From assembly GCA_947000775.1 (NCBI GenBank), contig CAMQGK010000048.1, forward strand, positions 2,872,501-2,936,500: a stretch of DNA of 64,000 nucleotides, in the 5' to 3' direction. The position numbers and the translations under genes are program-made. Below the pieces are notes generated by a model. The model saw nothing but the letters and a program-made list of their open reading frames with translations, was not told the DNA's origin and searched no databases. Source of the stretch: Pterois miles. Taxonomy: Eukaryota; Chordata; Actinopteri; Perciformes; Scorpaenidae. Of the stretch, positions 41,881 through 53,760 are shown one piece after another; within the stretch, counting starts at the first letter, position 1, and each line of letters opens with the position of its first letter.

Positions 41881-42694
41881 ACAAAATGAAAGTTCCTTAT
41901 AGTAACTATAAGTTCAGTACTCGAGTAAATATACTTAAGTTACACTCTACCACTGTATGGGTGTAAGATGTACCACATTAAGTTAAGTTAGTGTTGCGGT
42001 GAACACTTGGTTGCTTATGGAGGGTCCAAGTGATGACATTACATTTTGGTTCTGTTACCGTTTGGTGAAGTGGGCGATGTAATTCATAAGAGATGAACTT
42101 TGACAAGACACACATCAGCCTGTCCAGATACCTCATACTTATTACAACAGACAGTATTAATATCACTCACAGTCACTATTAACAGTCATACCTTTAGCTC
42201 TTAATGCCTAATTCTGAGTGTTTCTGCATATCATTCCTGTATTTTGACCAGTGGCCCTTCAGCCATATTGCATTTTAACCTTTGGTGCCCTTCCTAAACT
42301 ACAATAAGGCTCTGTTAAGACATCCAGTGTTCATATACTGTATTAGTGACGGTATGTCCGTGTCTGTTAGATACATGGAATTATCATTATGACAAGTAAA
42401 ACTGCAGTTGTAGATATCAAAAAGGGGCATGTATTTAGTGTTGCAAATCAGATTGTTGTTATCTCAGATCATAATGAATGTGTAAAGATATGGCTTTGAT
42501 TGGACTAATCAGAATTTTAATCCAGATGTCTGAATATAACAAATGATGAAAAGAGAATTACAAATTCAGTCTCTACCGTTATTATCTAGTATGATGAGTT
42601 GAATTTATGTTACTGTAGTCTTGAAAGGTTTTTCGACAAACTCCTCCTGTAAATCATCTCTAACTGGTGCATATGCTGAATGATTGACAGCACG

Positions 42695-42775
42695 TAGCTG
42701 GTGATAACACATTGTGCACATGTGCACAATGTAGCTGGTGATAACACAATGAACACATGTGCACAATGTGTTATA
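42695..42775. repeat. Two-copy tandem duplication around a 24-bp perfect palindrome
   Basis: GTAGCTGGTGATAACACA occurs at 42694-42711 and again at 42731-42748, each followed by a CACATGTGCACAATG word. Positions 42709-42732 form a perfect 24-bp palindrome centred on GCACATGTGC. Confidence 0.85.
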
Positions 42776-43679
42776 AAACATTCATTAACTCTTTATACAC
42801 ATCAACCAATCGGAGAGTTCTTAATCAATCTTCAGTCGTATCCTGTGGCCTTCAGATGAAGGGTGCAGTTTGACCAGTTGCCATAAGAGTGAAGTATTTA
42901 TATTATCAGTATTTATATGTGAAAAAATAGTCACAAATAATTATAATTCATATGCCGGTAATTATCTCTGTCAGGCATAAGCCTGTAATTAGTTATGAGT
43001 GTGTCTGTCTGTCCATGGCTAAGCTCTCATACTACTGGACCCATCAGCCTGATATTTTTTGTGCTCATTTATTACTGTATACTCAAGGACCTCTCATGGT
43101 TGCAGTAATTCACAGTTTCTTAGAAACCTTTTTTTATTGACCTTTTTATACCGTACATGACTGTTGACTTCTCACTCCTCTTAACCTTCAGTAGCAAAAG
43201 GCATTTCCAGCAATCATCTAAGCTAAAACAAGCCTCACCTTGTCTGTTGCAGAGCACATTTTGGCCTTTGTCGTCATTCAGAAACTGACATCCATAGAAA
43301 AGTTTGGTCTCATTTTGAGCTGGAGTATCTGCAGATTATGTCCACAGCTTACGATACAAGATGAATAAATTCCTGTTTTTGTTATCTTCACCACCATCTT
43401 GACTGAGTGCACTTTTCTAGTTATTAGTTATTATTTGCTTTTTAAATACTTAACAATGACATATATATATATATATATATATACACAATATACTTGTAGA
43501 CATGTTTTATATAATTACAGCTGTTACATTTATTATCAGTTAGATCCTTCACAAGATGAGTTATAGTTGTTGTTAACACTTCAGTAAGTTTTTGGCATCA
43601 TTGGGCAAAAATCCCATAATAACCTCTCAGAATATTGTAATTTAAGTGTTCTGAGAGAAAACTAGACTTCTGCACCTTT

Positions 43680-44155
43680 TCAGGCTTTAAAAAAAATCTA
43701 GGACCTGATGGGAGACTTTGGCCAATCGCAGGTCACTTCAGAGAGAGCGTTCCTATTGGCTGTGCTCTGGTTGGTGGGCGGTGCCTCAGCAGATCTCAAC
43801 ATGGCTGCCGGGTCACAAACTTTGTTATTTTACAGCTAAACAGTAACGACAAGACGTTTCTGACAACATTTGAGGAGAGAAATAGTCATTCCAGTAACCG
43901 AAAACTTATTCATATTTGATCAGTTTGTGAGTGATTGACAGACGGTTTTCATCGATGGCAGCTGTGATTGGTTGTTTTCCTCTGGTCTGTGAAATCTTGT
44001 AGATGCCGTTAGGTCCACCTGAGGACACCGGAGGACAGACGAACATGAGTGTTTTTTTCAGATTACCTGTCTCATGAACTACTGTCATGATGTAGTGATT
44101 ATTTCATAAAAATATCTCCATGCTCCATTTCAACCAACTGCAGCTTTAACAAGTC
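43680..44155. repeat. Dispersed teleost repeat
   Basis: Words such as CAACATGGCTGCCGGGTCAC, GATTGACAGACGGTTTTCAT and ATAAAAATATCTCCATGCTC followed by CAACTGCAGCTTTAA recall a common fish repeat. Ends and class are not resolved. Confidence 0.4.
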
Positions 44156-45122
44156 TATTAAAAATGCTTTTAATGGTGGTTTGCTTTCTTTCGGGTTCCA
44201 GGAAGGTTTTGCAGATGATAATAACCACCAGGATGCTCTCAGTCTTCTTCTCTCCTTCATCACCTGCGTCTCTGGTTTCCTTCCTTCTCTATGTGTTGAT
44301 CAGTTGCTCAGCTCCCTCGCTTCTCTCCTTCACAGTGCATTTCCCCATCTCCCCTCTTTCCTCAAGCTTAGTACTTCTCCTTCTCATTATTTCCTTCAAG
44401 TATACTCCTCTGTGCCATTCTCTTCTCAGAGCTTTGAATTTCCCCCCTTCTCCTCCTCATTCTCTCTCTTTCTTTTTCTTTCCCCTGCGACCACTTACCA
44501 AATTAAACCCCTCACCCACTCAAATGCATTCCATCAGCTTCATAAACACACGTCGTACCCAACATGTAATGGTACTCAGAGGAACTTCCTCCTCTCTCCT
44601 CATATCTCTCTATCTGTCTCTCCCTCTCTTTTCACTCAAAGTCTCAGAGAACAACAACAAGTTGGAAAAATGAAAGTGGGGTGACAACTGCGAGTCCCCT
44701 TTCTGCGTCCCCTCCAGGGCCAGTGTGAAGTTTTCAGTTTGATTGAAGGCCTCTTTTCTGTGGTGTGCGGTGTGAAAGCTGTCCTAATTGAATGATAAAG
44801 TGCCCCGAGATGGAGTCCAGTGAATAGCCAACAATGGCCAGCCTGTGTGTGGTAGAGGGATTTTGGTTCACATCCAGCCTCTGCCTCTCTGCTCCGAGAG
44901 GGGGCCTATTATAACACTCTCTGCTGGACTCGGTCACGTGATGCTGCCTCGCTCCCTGCTACTCACCCCCTCTCCTCCCCTATACCCTCCCTAGTCCCCC
45001 CTCCCATCTCCACCTCCCCAGTGTGGCCTGGCCAATCCGGTCACATCATCGGCCTCCTCTTCACTCTGCCGCTTTGGTTGGATGGTCTCATTTTGCCAGC
45101 GAGTGACTTTCAGTAACAGCTA

Positions 45123-45124
<2 letters not shown>

Positions 45125-45159
<35 letters not shown>
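45125..45159. repeat. (TG)n microsatellite
   Basis: About 17 TG units, followed by TACGTACAGTATATATAT. Confidence 0.94.
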
Positions 45160-45162
<3 letters not shown>

Positions 45163-48100
45163 TACAGTATATATATTAAGTCAAAGTGCCCTCAGCTCTG
45201 AGTCCATCTACTGCTCCCAGAGCACCAGGGTGACACAGGAAGACACCAAAAAAAACCTGAAATAAGACGAAGTTTCAAAAATGAATTTGTAATAAATTTT
45301 TTGGTTACCTTTTGACTTGTGACTCATTAAAAACGAAGTAATATCTGCTGCACGTACAACCCCTAGTTCAGCCTTATGGCCTTTGTGTGAAGCAGTTCAC
45401 CCAGAGAGTGTTTATTTCTCAGACTGAACAGTTTTTTTGGGGTCTGAAGAAGATAAAATTTTACAAAAAAAATAGAAGAGAAAACTGAATATAAAACATA
45501 AGGGGATATTTACTAAGGTCCCTTTTATAGGTGTTAAACACTCCTAAGATTGCGTTTGTCCTTATTTTCTAAAGGACTGCACAGAGGTTTTGTGCAGGAA
45601 AAAAAGCAGCACTGCTGAACATTGAGTTTGGTAATGCAATGTGTATTTTAAGGCATAATTCTTTAGCAGTGCAAAATGTGGCAGGAGGGAATGTAAATTT
45701 CTACAAATACCCTCTGCACCTGTTTTACCAGCACACACTGACCACTGCAGCAGGAAACTGGGTCTGAGATTTAACTTCTGGGAAAAGCAGGTTTAAACTG
45801 TTTTATCAGACACACTCAGAGGGAGAGACTACAGCAGAGAGACAAACACACATTAAATGATGAGCTATAAAGTTGCTTTATAATCGCTTTCAGTTCAGGT
45901 CCTCGAGACATAAGACCAGGTCTGGTTCCCAGCAGCTCCAGTCCAGAGTCAGATGATAGCAAGAGCCAGTAATACTTGAACAGGTCATTGTTTTATTTTT
46001 TAAATTTAAGTTTAAAAGTGTTACCAGAAATCCCCCTAATTGCCTTTTTACTAACTCATCAGTTGTTTTGCTGAGTTAATGACATCAGGCTGTTGAATAT
46101 TTCCTCACATACAGCCTCTCTCTTAGTTTCTGGACATGAACAACGTGTCAGATCTTATTCAGTAGCACTTAATGCAAATTAAGATGAACTGTGGCTAGAC
46201 TCATTTACGTCTGTACTCTTAATAAATACCCCACCAAAATAGAAAAATCTAATAATGCAAAAGTTTGCACCTCTGATGGTAATTTTCAACAGGCATAGAG
46301 AACCGAAACAGAAACAGAACCAGAAACACAACAGAAATATACAGTATAATTTTTCTCCCTTATTCCTAGCTCCACTGCTATGTTGACTTCATATAAGATG
46401 ATTCAAATGGGCTCAGTGTTTGAGTGTTTCACTTGTCCTGATACGGCGTATTTCGATATTAATCCACAAAGTTTAATGTAAAACTTGACTAGTTTCTCAA
46501 AACCATATCAGGCTCCACAGCTCTGCTGCACAGATTAGCAGTGCAGGAAGTGTCAGATGTAGCACAGTAGATTAGATGTAGTTATTAGTCAGGCCTGCTG
46601 TGGAGTGGTCCACCTGCTGCTTGGTTGTTATTGTGAGACTGCAACGATGGCCGGATGGTTTCCCCTCAGTCTTAGCTAGATGGCAGCATGGCCACCAAGA
46701 ACCCAATCAATACTTTCACTGATAGTGCTAATTCTGATATTTAGCAGTACAGTGGTTTGCAGGGGAATACTCCCTGTGGTGGAGTGGCTGAGCTGGTGGG
46801 TTTTGTCCCGACAGGGTGTGGTGTCAGTGGGCACAGAAGGGCAGAGGATGGGTGTGCGCTACGGAGCTGTGTTACGGATGCTGGCAATCTGTTAACTATT
46901 TCACCCTCCAACTGAAACTTAAACCTTTCTGAGAGAAAGACAGAGCTCCTTACATTCCTCCACCCACACACCCACTCTCTCTCTCTCTCACTACATACAC
47001 CCTTTTAAAGTGTTGGAGAGGTAGTGAGGTGGAAGACCACCCTCTGGCATCCCAGCCATTCAAGTGAATTTGTGTTTTTATCTCTGGGGGCTGTAAGAAA
47101 GGAGAAGGAAAGTGCTGCGTTAAAACGTGTTAATGAATAACTCCTGAGCTCAACACTCTTTCTGCACAGACTCCCTGTCAGTCCTTTCTTACTCCTTACC
47201 AACAAAACCCTCTTTCTTTACTTTGTTCTTTCTTTCTTCGGTAGATGTGTAACACCTTTCTCTTAGCTTGCAGTGTACATCCATATTGAACAGAGGAAAA
47301 GTGTAGGTAAGATTTATAATATTGGAGAATATAAACTCTTGACGGTTTAAAAGTACTATTATGGTTAGGTCTTCGACTAAAAGAATTTTCCATAATAAAT
47401 ACTTTGGAAAGTGGGAGATAACGCCATCATAGCATCGTGGTAATGCCACGTGGTGGCATGTTGAAACTGAAGGCGCCGCCATGCAAACAATTCTGGGAAA
47501 ATTCTCGAGCTAAGGTACAAGAAAAATGGATCCTTTAACATGGATAACATGGATCCTGCAACAAAATCAGGTGAATTCTAGGGGTATTATCCCTGTATAT
47601 CTATACATGAGTATCACAGTATTGGCCCGCTGGCGGACCTGGCCTCTATTCTGCTTTCGGGGGTTGTAGCAGGCTCAGTCTTAAAACTACAGTGAAGGCG
47701 ATGGCGTGATGTGAAACTCGACCTATGAAAGCTAAGGAATCCACTGGTACCAACCACGTCATGCTTGCATGTTGCAAAGGAGGCAAACATTTTTATGATA
47801 AAGATATGTGAATGAAAATGGTTTCTGTGGGTATCCATGAGTCTCCCCTTTACAGAGGTGTCCACTTCATGATAATCAGTCAGTTTTAGGCAAAACCATG
47901 CAATTACTTGCATGTAGTGCGAGTGTGCTATTTTCCCTTTTCTCCTATTCTTAAATGGTGTATTCTGCATGCTGGGGTACCTAAACAGGCCGGATTTCCA
48001 TTAATTGGGTTGCTCTGTAAAGCTGAGACTCTTGTGGATCCAAGAAGCCCAACTGTATTCACACATGATGATGTTAGTCCCCATTGGAGCCATTTCAGCT

Positions 48101-48439
48101 GGTGACTGTTTTTAACTCTGTGGCACTAAAGACTGAGTTGGCAGCCTGTTGACACTTAATGAATATAGCAGAAAGTGGAACATAGGATATTTATTGCCAT
48201 TTACTTTTAGTAAATGACACCATGTTGGAACAATTCATAGCAAAAGTGTCCTCTTGGATGCCCCTATGGTCAATAAAACATGATGGGTGGCTTTCCAGTA
48301 GAGAGAATGTGATGAAGGGCCTTTGGGTGCCCTTTAATGATGAAAACATTAACAAGTGTCCTATATTGTGGCCTTAAAATTGACAAAACAGGATGCACTG
48401 GCATATAAACAAGAAAACTTCCTACATGCTGGGGTGGCC

Positions 48440-49480
48440 CACCGTGTGCAGCTGGTGCCCTTTTTTTCTGGGTTGGACCAGGGCTGTCTGACCCTGGTTC
48501 AGCCCTCCTTTTGTCAATTAAAACTAAGCCAGTCAACCCGGGCTAATCCCTGGTCAAGACAATTCAGAGGTTTACAGAGAGAGGAGATGGTAGTGGCATC
48601 ATCAGCGCATGCAAAATGATCATCATGATCCATGTTTTTAGGACACGGTGTAAATATAGTACACAGCATTTTTAGCTTTATAAAATGTGTATTTTGTGTG
48701 TATGGAGCTGTAATGTCTACAAAAACATACAGACAATATGCAGATTTACAGTAGCTATTCATCAACATCAACTACAGTACCTCTACAGTAGCCATTTATC
48801 ATATTATCAAAGGATTACAGAAACTTATGAAGACAGAAATATATATTTCATTTATTCTACCACCCTAGCTAAGATTTGCTTCATATAGTAAGGCCAGTTT
48901 TTCAGCTGCGTATGTGGAAACTGTTGGATAATGAAAGAGCTTGTCCAAGTGTGATAAAATGAGTTAATATCCCATTTAGTTTGTTAATTGCTTGATAATG
49001 TAATGAACTAAGACTGAACGTGTTACTCTATAATAGATGGACCTTTTTGCAGGTTTAAGTTAAATAAGGTGATGTTACAAATAGAAGATGTGCAAACTCA
49101 CTTTAAAAACAGATGTGCTCACCGCGGATGTCTCATTCAGCAGCCTTGTTATGTTCATTTTATGTGACACCACTTCGTCCCTCACCGTCCCGTCGCCATG
49201 GATGGCCAGGAGCTCCCGCACCGCAGAGTCTCACCATATATCCATGTTGTTCAAATAGTCGTCGTTCACCTCCAATCTATCTGAAATCATTCCTGCTGCT
49301 GTTGCGCCCGTTTGTCTGAGCTTACCTGTGACACCCGCGTCAGTGACCCTGGTCCGACCCTCGTCTGACCCACCTCTTGACCTGGGTCGCGAAACAGTCA
49401 GTTAATGCGGGTTCACCCTTTCATACACACAATCAACCCTGGTTCAGCGCTGATTGAGTCCTAAAGGGGTATCAGACAGG
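48440..49480 (+). mobile_element. Longer copy of a ~1-kb DNA element (partner 8685-9130, inverted)
   Basis: The ends carry GGGTTGACC/ACCCTGGTT-type words: GACCAGGGCTGTCTGACCCT on the left, GTTAATGCGGGTTCACCCTT and CAATCAACCCTGGTTCAGCG on the right. The right margin CTAAAGGGGTATC mirrors the ACACCCCTTTACACC margin of the other copy. Class unknown; no transposase frame seen. Confidence 0.6.
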
Positions 49481-49515
49481 TGGAGTCCGCCACGTTGGCT
49501 AGCTGATTTTGATCA

Positions 49516-49700
49516 GTGTCAGAGCTCACAGATGGTCTTTGTATTGAAGCAGAACCTGATTTTATATATATATATATATACACAGTTTTGTAGCTTCCCT
49601 TAACTTAACTTAACTCTCAGACTGAACAGCGACCTCTGATCTGTTACCCAAGAGCTTCTGTTCTGCTTCAATACAAAGACTCATGTGTGAGCTGTGACAC
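49516..49700. mobile_element. Foldback element with ~40-bp arms
   Basis: Left arm 49516-49555 (GTGTCAGAGCTCACAGATGG then TCTTTGTATTGAAGCAGAAC) is inverted at 49660-49700 (GTTCTGCTTCAATACAAAGA then CTCATGTGTGAGCTGTGACA). About 100 bp between the arms contain (AT)n and AACTTAACTTAACT. Confidence 0.75.
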
Positions 49701-50933
49701 AGGAGAGAGGAGCCCATTGCTGGTTAAGGTGGTATAAGTGTTTTAATATGATCGAGTCGGGCCTGTGAATGTGGGGCCTCGGCGTGTAAAGTCATTTTTA
49801 CAACACTGTAAGTTTCTCTGGTTGATTTTTCTCTGTGATGCTCAAACGGTCACGCTGCTGTTTTGAACTCAGATACCCCTCCACGCTGCTGTTTTGAACA
49901 TCTGTGTTATCTGCCCTTCTCAGTCTTTTCTCTTTCACTCTGTTCCTGTCAGCTGGCTGCTTTCTCTTCTCGTTTCATCTCTTTGTTGTTGTGTTGTTAT
50001 GTTCCCTCCCTCTCTCTCTCTCCTTCCCTCCTGCTTGCTTGTCACACGGCTGTCATCTGCCTGACGGCGCCTGCAGCCTCCGATTCTCAGAACGTGATCA
50101 AGTTTCAAAAAAATTCAAGGAATGCAAGCTGCCCACTGCCCATTTTTCAAGGCCCTGTTTATGCAAGAATGTTATTTTTACAAGTCTCTACCTTTAACCC
50201 CCCCACCCCCCTTCCTGCACCCCCCCCCCCCCCCCCGGCAGTCGAATGAGAGGCGTAAGGAAAGAGGAAAAGTGGAAAAGGCTGTGGGACCTATTGAAAC
50301 CTGTAGATTTCTGTAAACAAAAGCCTGTTTAACAATGCCTGTTGTTTTAAGCTGAGCTGACGTTGCCAAACTTAGAGATTGTTTGTTGCTGACCCCATCT
50401 GAATCAGAGAGAGCCAGTGGCAGCCTCGGGAAACAAAAGTGTCCGAGTCCCAGCGGCTGGATGGACTGGCTCAGACCGCCGGCTGCATGTGTTTCTGTCA
50501 CAGCAACTACATAATCAGTCGGCGCGCGTCTGTCATAGATACAGATGAGACTATTTTACGTTGTTGTTGTCTCAGATAGGAGCCATGTGTATTTTATTAT
50601 TTCCGTTCAATAACTACATGGATAAAATTCTGAATATTCAGCAAAACATACAGCATTTGATATGAACTGAACGAGAGTCCCAGCTTTATGTTTTGCATGT
50701 GCACTGTTGGACATTATGAAATACACAGAACGACTCTCATAAATCAGGAAACTCAATCTGTGATCAACTGATTTATGGCATAAAAGTTGAGCCTCATGAT
50801 ACCTACCATAATTATTTCACTTAATTATCATCATTGTATTACCTTTATAGTCTATTTTACAGTCATTGCTGACAAAATCTGAGATTTGGGTAGTAATTAG
50901 GCGTCTGGAGCCAGGCTGGAGTTCTGTATCATT
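49701..50933. other. Non-coding DNA flanking the L1 insertion
   Basis: No exon recognised. It contains a CT-rich stretch at 49900-50060, a C-run at 50220-50236 with neighbouring C-rich words, and AT-rich sequence up to the insertion site. Open frames at 49863-50316 are compositional. Confidence 0.4.
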
Positions 50934-50949
50934 AAAAAAGGTGCAACTA
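50934..50949. repeat. Target-site duplication, left copy
   Basis: AAAAAAGGTGCAACTA, identical to 53058-53073; together they bracket the retrotransposon. Confidence 0.9.
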
Positions 50950-53057
50950 TTTCTCTCAGTGGGTAAAGATATTATATAAAGAACCAAAGGCAGCAGTAAT
51001 AACTAACGGGTTGATATCTCCCTTTTTTCGCCTTACTAGAGGGACCCGTCAAGGGTGCTCCTTAAGCCCCCTATTGTTTATTATTTTTTTAGAAACCCTG
51101 GCTATCAGTATTAGAAAAAATACAGGTATCAAGGGGATTGAGTGTGGTGGCCAACAACACAAATTGTTGTTATTTGCGGATGATATTCTAGCTGTGGTGA
51201 CGGACCCTGAGACGTCTCTGCCATATTTGATGGAAACTATCCACTCCTTCTCTGAACTGTCAGGTTACACAGTCAATTGGAATAAATCTGAGGCAATGCC
51301 ATTGACTTCATTATGCCTCCCTAACATGGTGGAAAAATTTAAATTTAAGTGGGTATCTAAAGGCATCAAGTATCTCGGTGTTAAACTCAGTCAGGATCTG
51401 GGAGAACTGCCTTGGCTTAACTTTAACCCTCTGTTACAAAAAATCCAAACAAATCTGGAGAAGTGGGTGAAGATTAAACTTACGTTGTGGGGAAAAATTA
51501 ATATTATAAAAATGATAATAGCTCCTCAATTTAATTATTTGCTAATGATGTTGCCAATTACAATACCCCCTGCTATTTTTAAGAAATATGATGATGTGGT
51601 CAAACAGTTTCTATGGGAAGGGAAAAAACCTCGGATCAAACTAAGCAAACTTTGTTCTCCTAAGGAAAAAGGGGGTTTGGGTTTACCAGACCCAAGGTTA
51701 TATGCCATATCTTTTGAAATGGCTAAGTTGGCAAAATATTGGAAACTGACAGATAAGAGGCTTGACTGGATGGATATTGAGAATGAGTTGTGTTTACCAT
51801 TCAGTATAAAGGAGATACTCTCTCAGTGCAGTGACATAAAGAATCCAGTATTAGTCCACTCTAGAGATGTATGGGCTAAAGTACATCACAGGGACAAGGT
51901 TTCACACTATGTACAGCCTTACGCCTCATTATGGTCTAATCCTGCCATTCATATTGGTAAAGTGTCGGTGTACTGGAAGCAGTGGCATTTAAGAGGTATA
52001 TGTACAATAGGAGATCTGTACAAAAATGGACAATTTATGTCTTATGAGGAATTAATCAGTCATTTTAAACTTGAAGGGAAACAACATTTTTGGAAATATT
52101 TACAAATTAGGGATTGTGTAAAATCTCAAATTAGTAACTCTTCTGAGACTTTTATTATGGATTATATGAAAATGCCACTGGAACGCTGCACAGCTTCACA
52201 ATTTTATAAATTAACAAACTTTTTAGTAAGTGAGGAGTCTACTAATGTGAAGTTGTTATGGCAGAGGGACCTGAGAACAAATATTGCTCAGGAGAAATGG
52301 CTGATATGTTGGCAGGCTGTGGGAAGTATGTAAAAGAGGCACGAGGGAAGTTCACACAGTACAAAATTATACATAGATATTACCACACTCCTGTAAGATT
52401 ACATAGAATGAAACTGTTGACTGACAATAAGTGTTGGAAATGTAAAACAGGACTGGGAACCTTTTTGCACTGTATATGGGAGTGTACATTGGTGGCCCCA
52501 TTTTGGGTAGAAGTTGTGAACTTCCTGAGTGAATGGAGTGGTTCAGTAGTCCCCTTGACCCCTGTAATGTGTCTTTTAGGGGACAGGTCTCAGTTACCAA
52601 ATGTGCCTAAGGGAACATTTTCGGTTATTATGGTGGGCCTCATTACAGCTTCCAGAGTGACGCTAAGACATTGGAAAACGGCTGTGTCCCCTAATCTAAG
52701 GGAGTGGTTGGCTGCAATGGCGGAGACAGCGTCCTATGAAACTATGCTCTGTAGGTTGAAAGGTAAGGAGGAAGATGGGAGGAGCTCTTGGGAACTTTTT
52801 TGGAGCTATACAAAACAGACCAGAGGCTAAATGCGGCATCCTTTATTATCTGTTTGGTTGGTGGACTTGTTTTCTTTTCCTGTGGAATTCTCATGTGTCA
52901 TATTGGTTTGGATTTCATAACCTCTCCTTTTTGGTGTTCGGGAGGATGTCAGTATAAAACACACCAAAAGAAAAACCTGTATCTTGAACCTGTACTTGTA
53001 TTTATGTTTTTTATGTTTTTGAAAAAGTTAATAAAAATTTAAATGATAAAAAAAAAA
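50950..53057 (+). mobile_element. 5'-truncated L1-type LINE insertion
   Basis: A 2.1-kb insertion bounded by an identical 16-bp target-site duplication. It begins inside the reverse transcriptase (frame open from the first base, FSQWVKILYKEPKAA) and ends with a short A tail after AATAAAAATTTAAATG. The duplication, A tail and 5' truncation are the signature of target-primed reverse transcription. The perfect duplication suggests a fairly recent insertion. Confidence 0.93.
50951..52830 (+). pseudogene. LINE ORF2 C-terminal fragment (reverse transcriptase to C-terminal domain), frameshifted
   Basis: Resembles the L1/Tx1 superfamily ORF2 by TRGTRQGCSLSPLLFIIFLE, the RT active-site box LLFADDILAV and the downstream YTVNWNKSEAMPL and GIKYLGVKL motifs. 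The frame is open from 50951 to about 52333. A shift at about 52310-52330 moves the coding sense to a second frame running to 52830, with the WKCKTGLGTFLHCIWECTLV Cys/His motif. With the endonuclease part missing and the frameshift present, it cannot move by itself. Confidence 0.88.
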
Positions 53058-53073
53058 AAAAAAGGTGCAACTA
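53058..53073. repeat. Target-site duplication, right copy
   Basis: Identical to 50934-50949 and directly after the LINE A tail. Confidence 0.9.
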
Positions 53074-53223
53074 GTACAATTACGATAAACTTTGGTTCGG
53101 TGCTGCATAACTTGAACTGATCCACTTATGATGGCACCTCTAGGATTCTTTAAAAAAGTGACCAGATATTACTGATTACTCACTGTCAGTGGAGTGAGTC
53201 GATTTTGCTTGACTGCAGTTTCA

Positions 53224-53760
53224 CTTGCAGGTCTTTATAATCAATAGACTTTATATAAGAAGCGGACATAGTCAACATGTCATCACCCAGAAATTTGGTG
53301 AGCCTCAAGTTTGGCATTTTGGCGGTTGCCATCTTGTTTTTTGGCCATTGCCATCCTGGCTTTCTGCAACCAGACGTGACATAAGAAGGAGTACAACAGA
53401 AGTGAGACATTTCTAAGCAGCCAAAATGTTAAAATTAACTTTCGTGGACTGAAAACACACTGTGAAAGGGTGAAAGTTCTCAGGCAAAAACACCCTGACT
53501 GGACAATGCTGTGGTGGCGACCTGTCAATCACAGGGTAGCCCCGCCCTCAAGGATCCCCTGCTGTACGGTCTGTTTGACTTTAAATGGGACCATAATTTA
53601 CCAAGTGAACATCATGCTGTAGTGATGAAGACTTGAAACTATTGATTGAGACCATAAACTTCTTTTAGCTATCAGACGAGTCGCCTCCTGATGGCTATTA
53701 GATAGAACTTCAGCCTGGGCTTCACCTCTCTGAACCGGAGGTTGCTGCCTGGTTGAATCT
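53224..53760 (+). repeat. Dispersed repeat, copy B (partner at 3848-4320)
   Basis: Same ordered blocks as copy A, for example CAAGTTTGGCATTTTGGC, GGATCCCCTGCTGTACGGTC and GACTTGAAACTATTGATTGA. A further related piece with GCCCTCTGGTGGCTGGCTGC lies at 53820-53960. Confidence 0.6.

Larger units (their letters stand above)
40975..41965 (+). mobile_element. Dispersed MITE with a probable nested insertion
   Basis: The left part (40985 on) reads GGTGGAAGAAGTATTCAGAT and then GCATTCCTGCATTC, ending with AAGAGTACTCATAAAGTA. The right end (41905-41960) reads AGTACTCGAGTAAATATACT and CTCTACCACTG. These are the two ends of a familiar fish element whose termini are inverted CAGTGGTGGA-like words. The interior (about 41440-41880) does not look like the element and may be an insertion. 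Confidence 0.5.
41966..48440. other. Non-coding DNA
   Basis: No exon recognised. It contains a short palindrome (42709), (AT)n at 43461-43483, a dispersed repeat at 43680-44155, a CT-rich tract at 44230-44640 and (TG)n at 45125-45159. The rest shows nothing specific. Confidence 0.4.

Noticed and set aside
44164..44684. Two overlapping 167-169 residue frames
   Set aside because: Both arise from one CT-rich tract in different phases, giving Leu/Ser/Phe/Pro-rich text without a domain.
49113..49319. Small frame starting MCSPRMSHSAALLC
   Set aside because: Inside the dispersed element at 48440-49480; no domain and no splice context.
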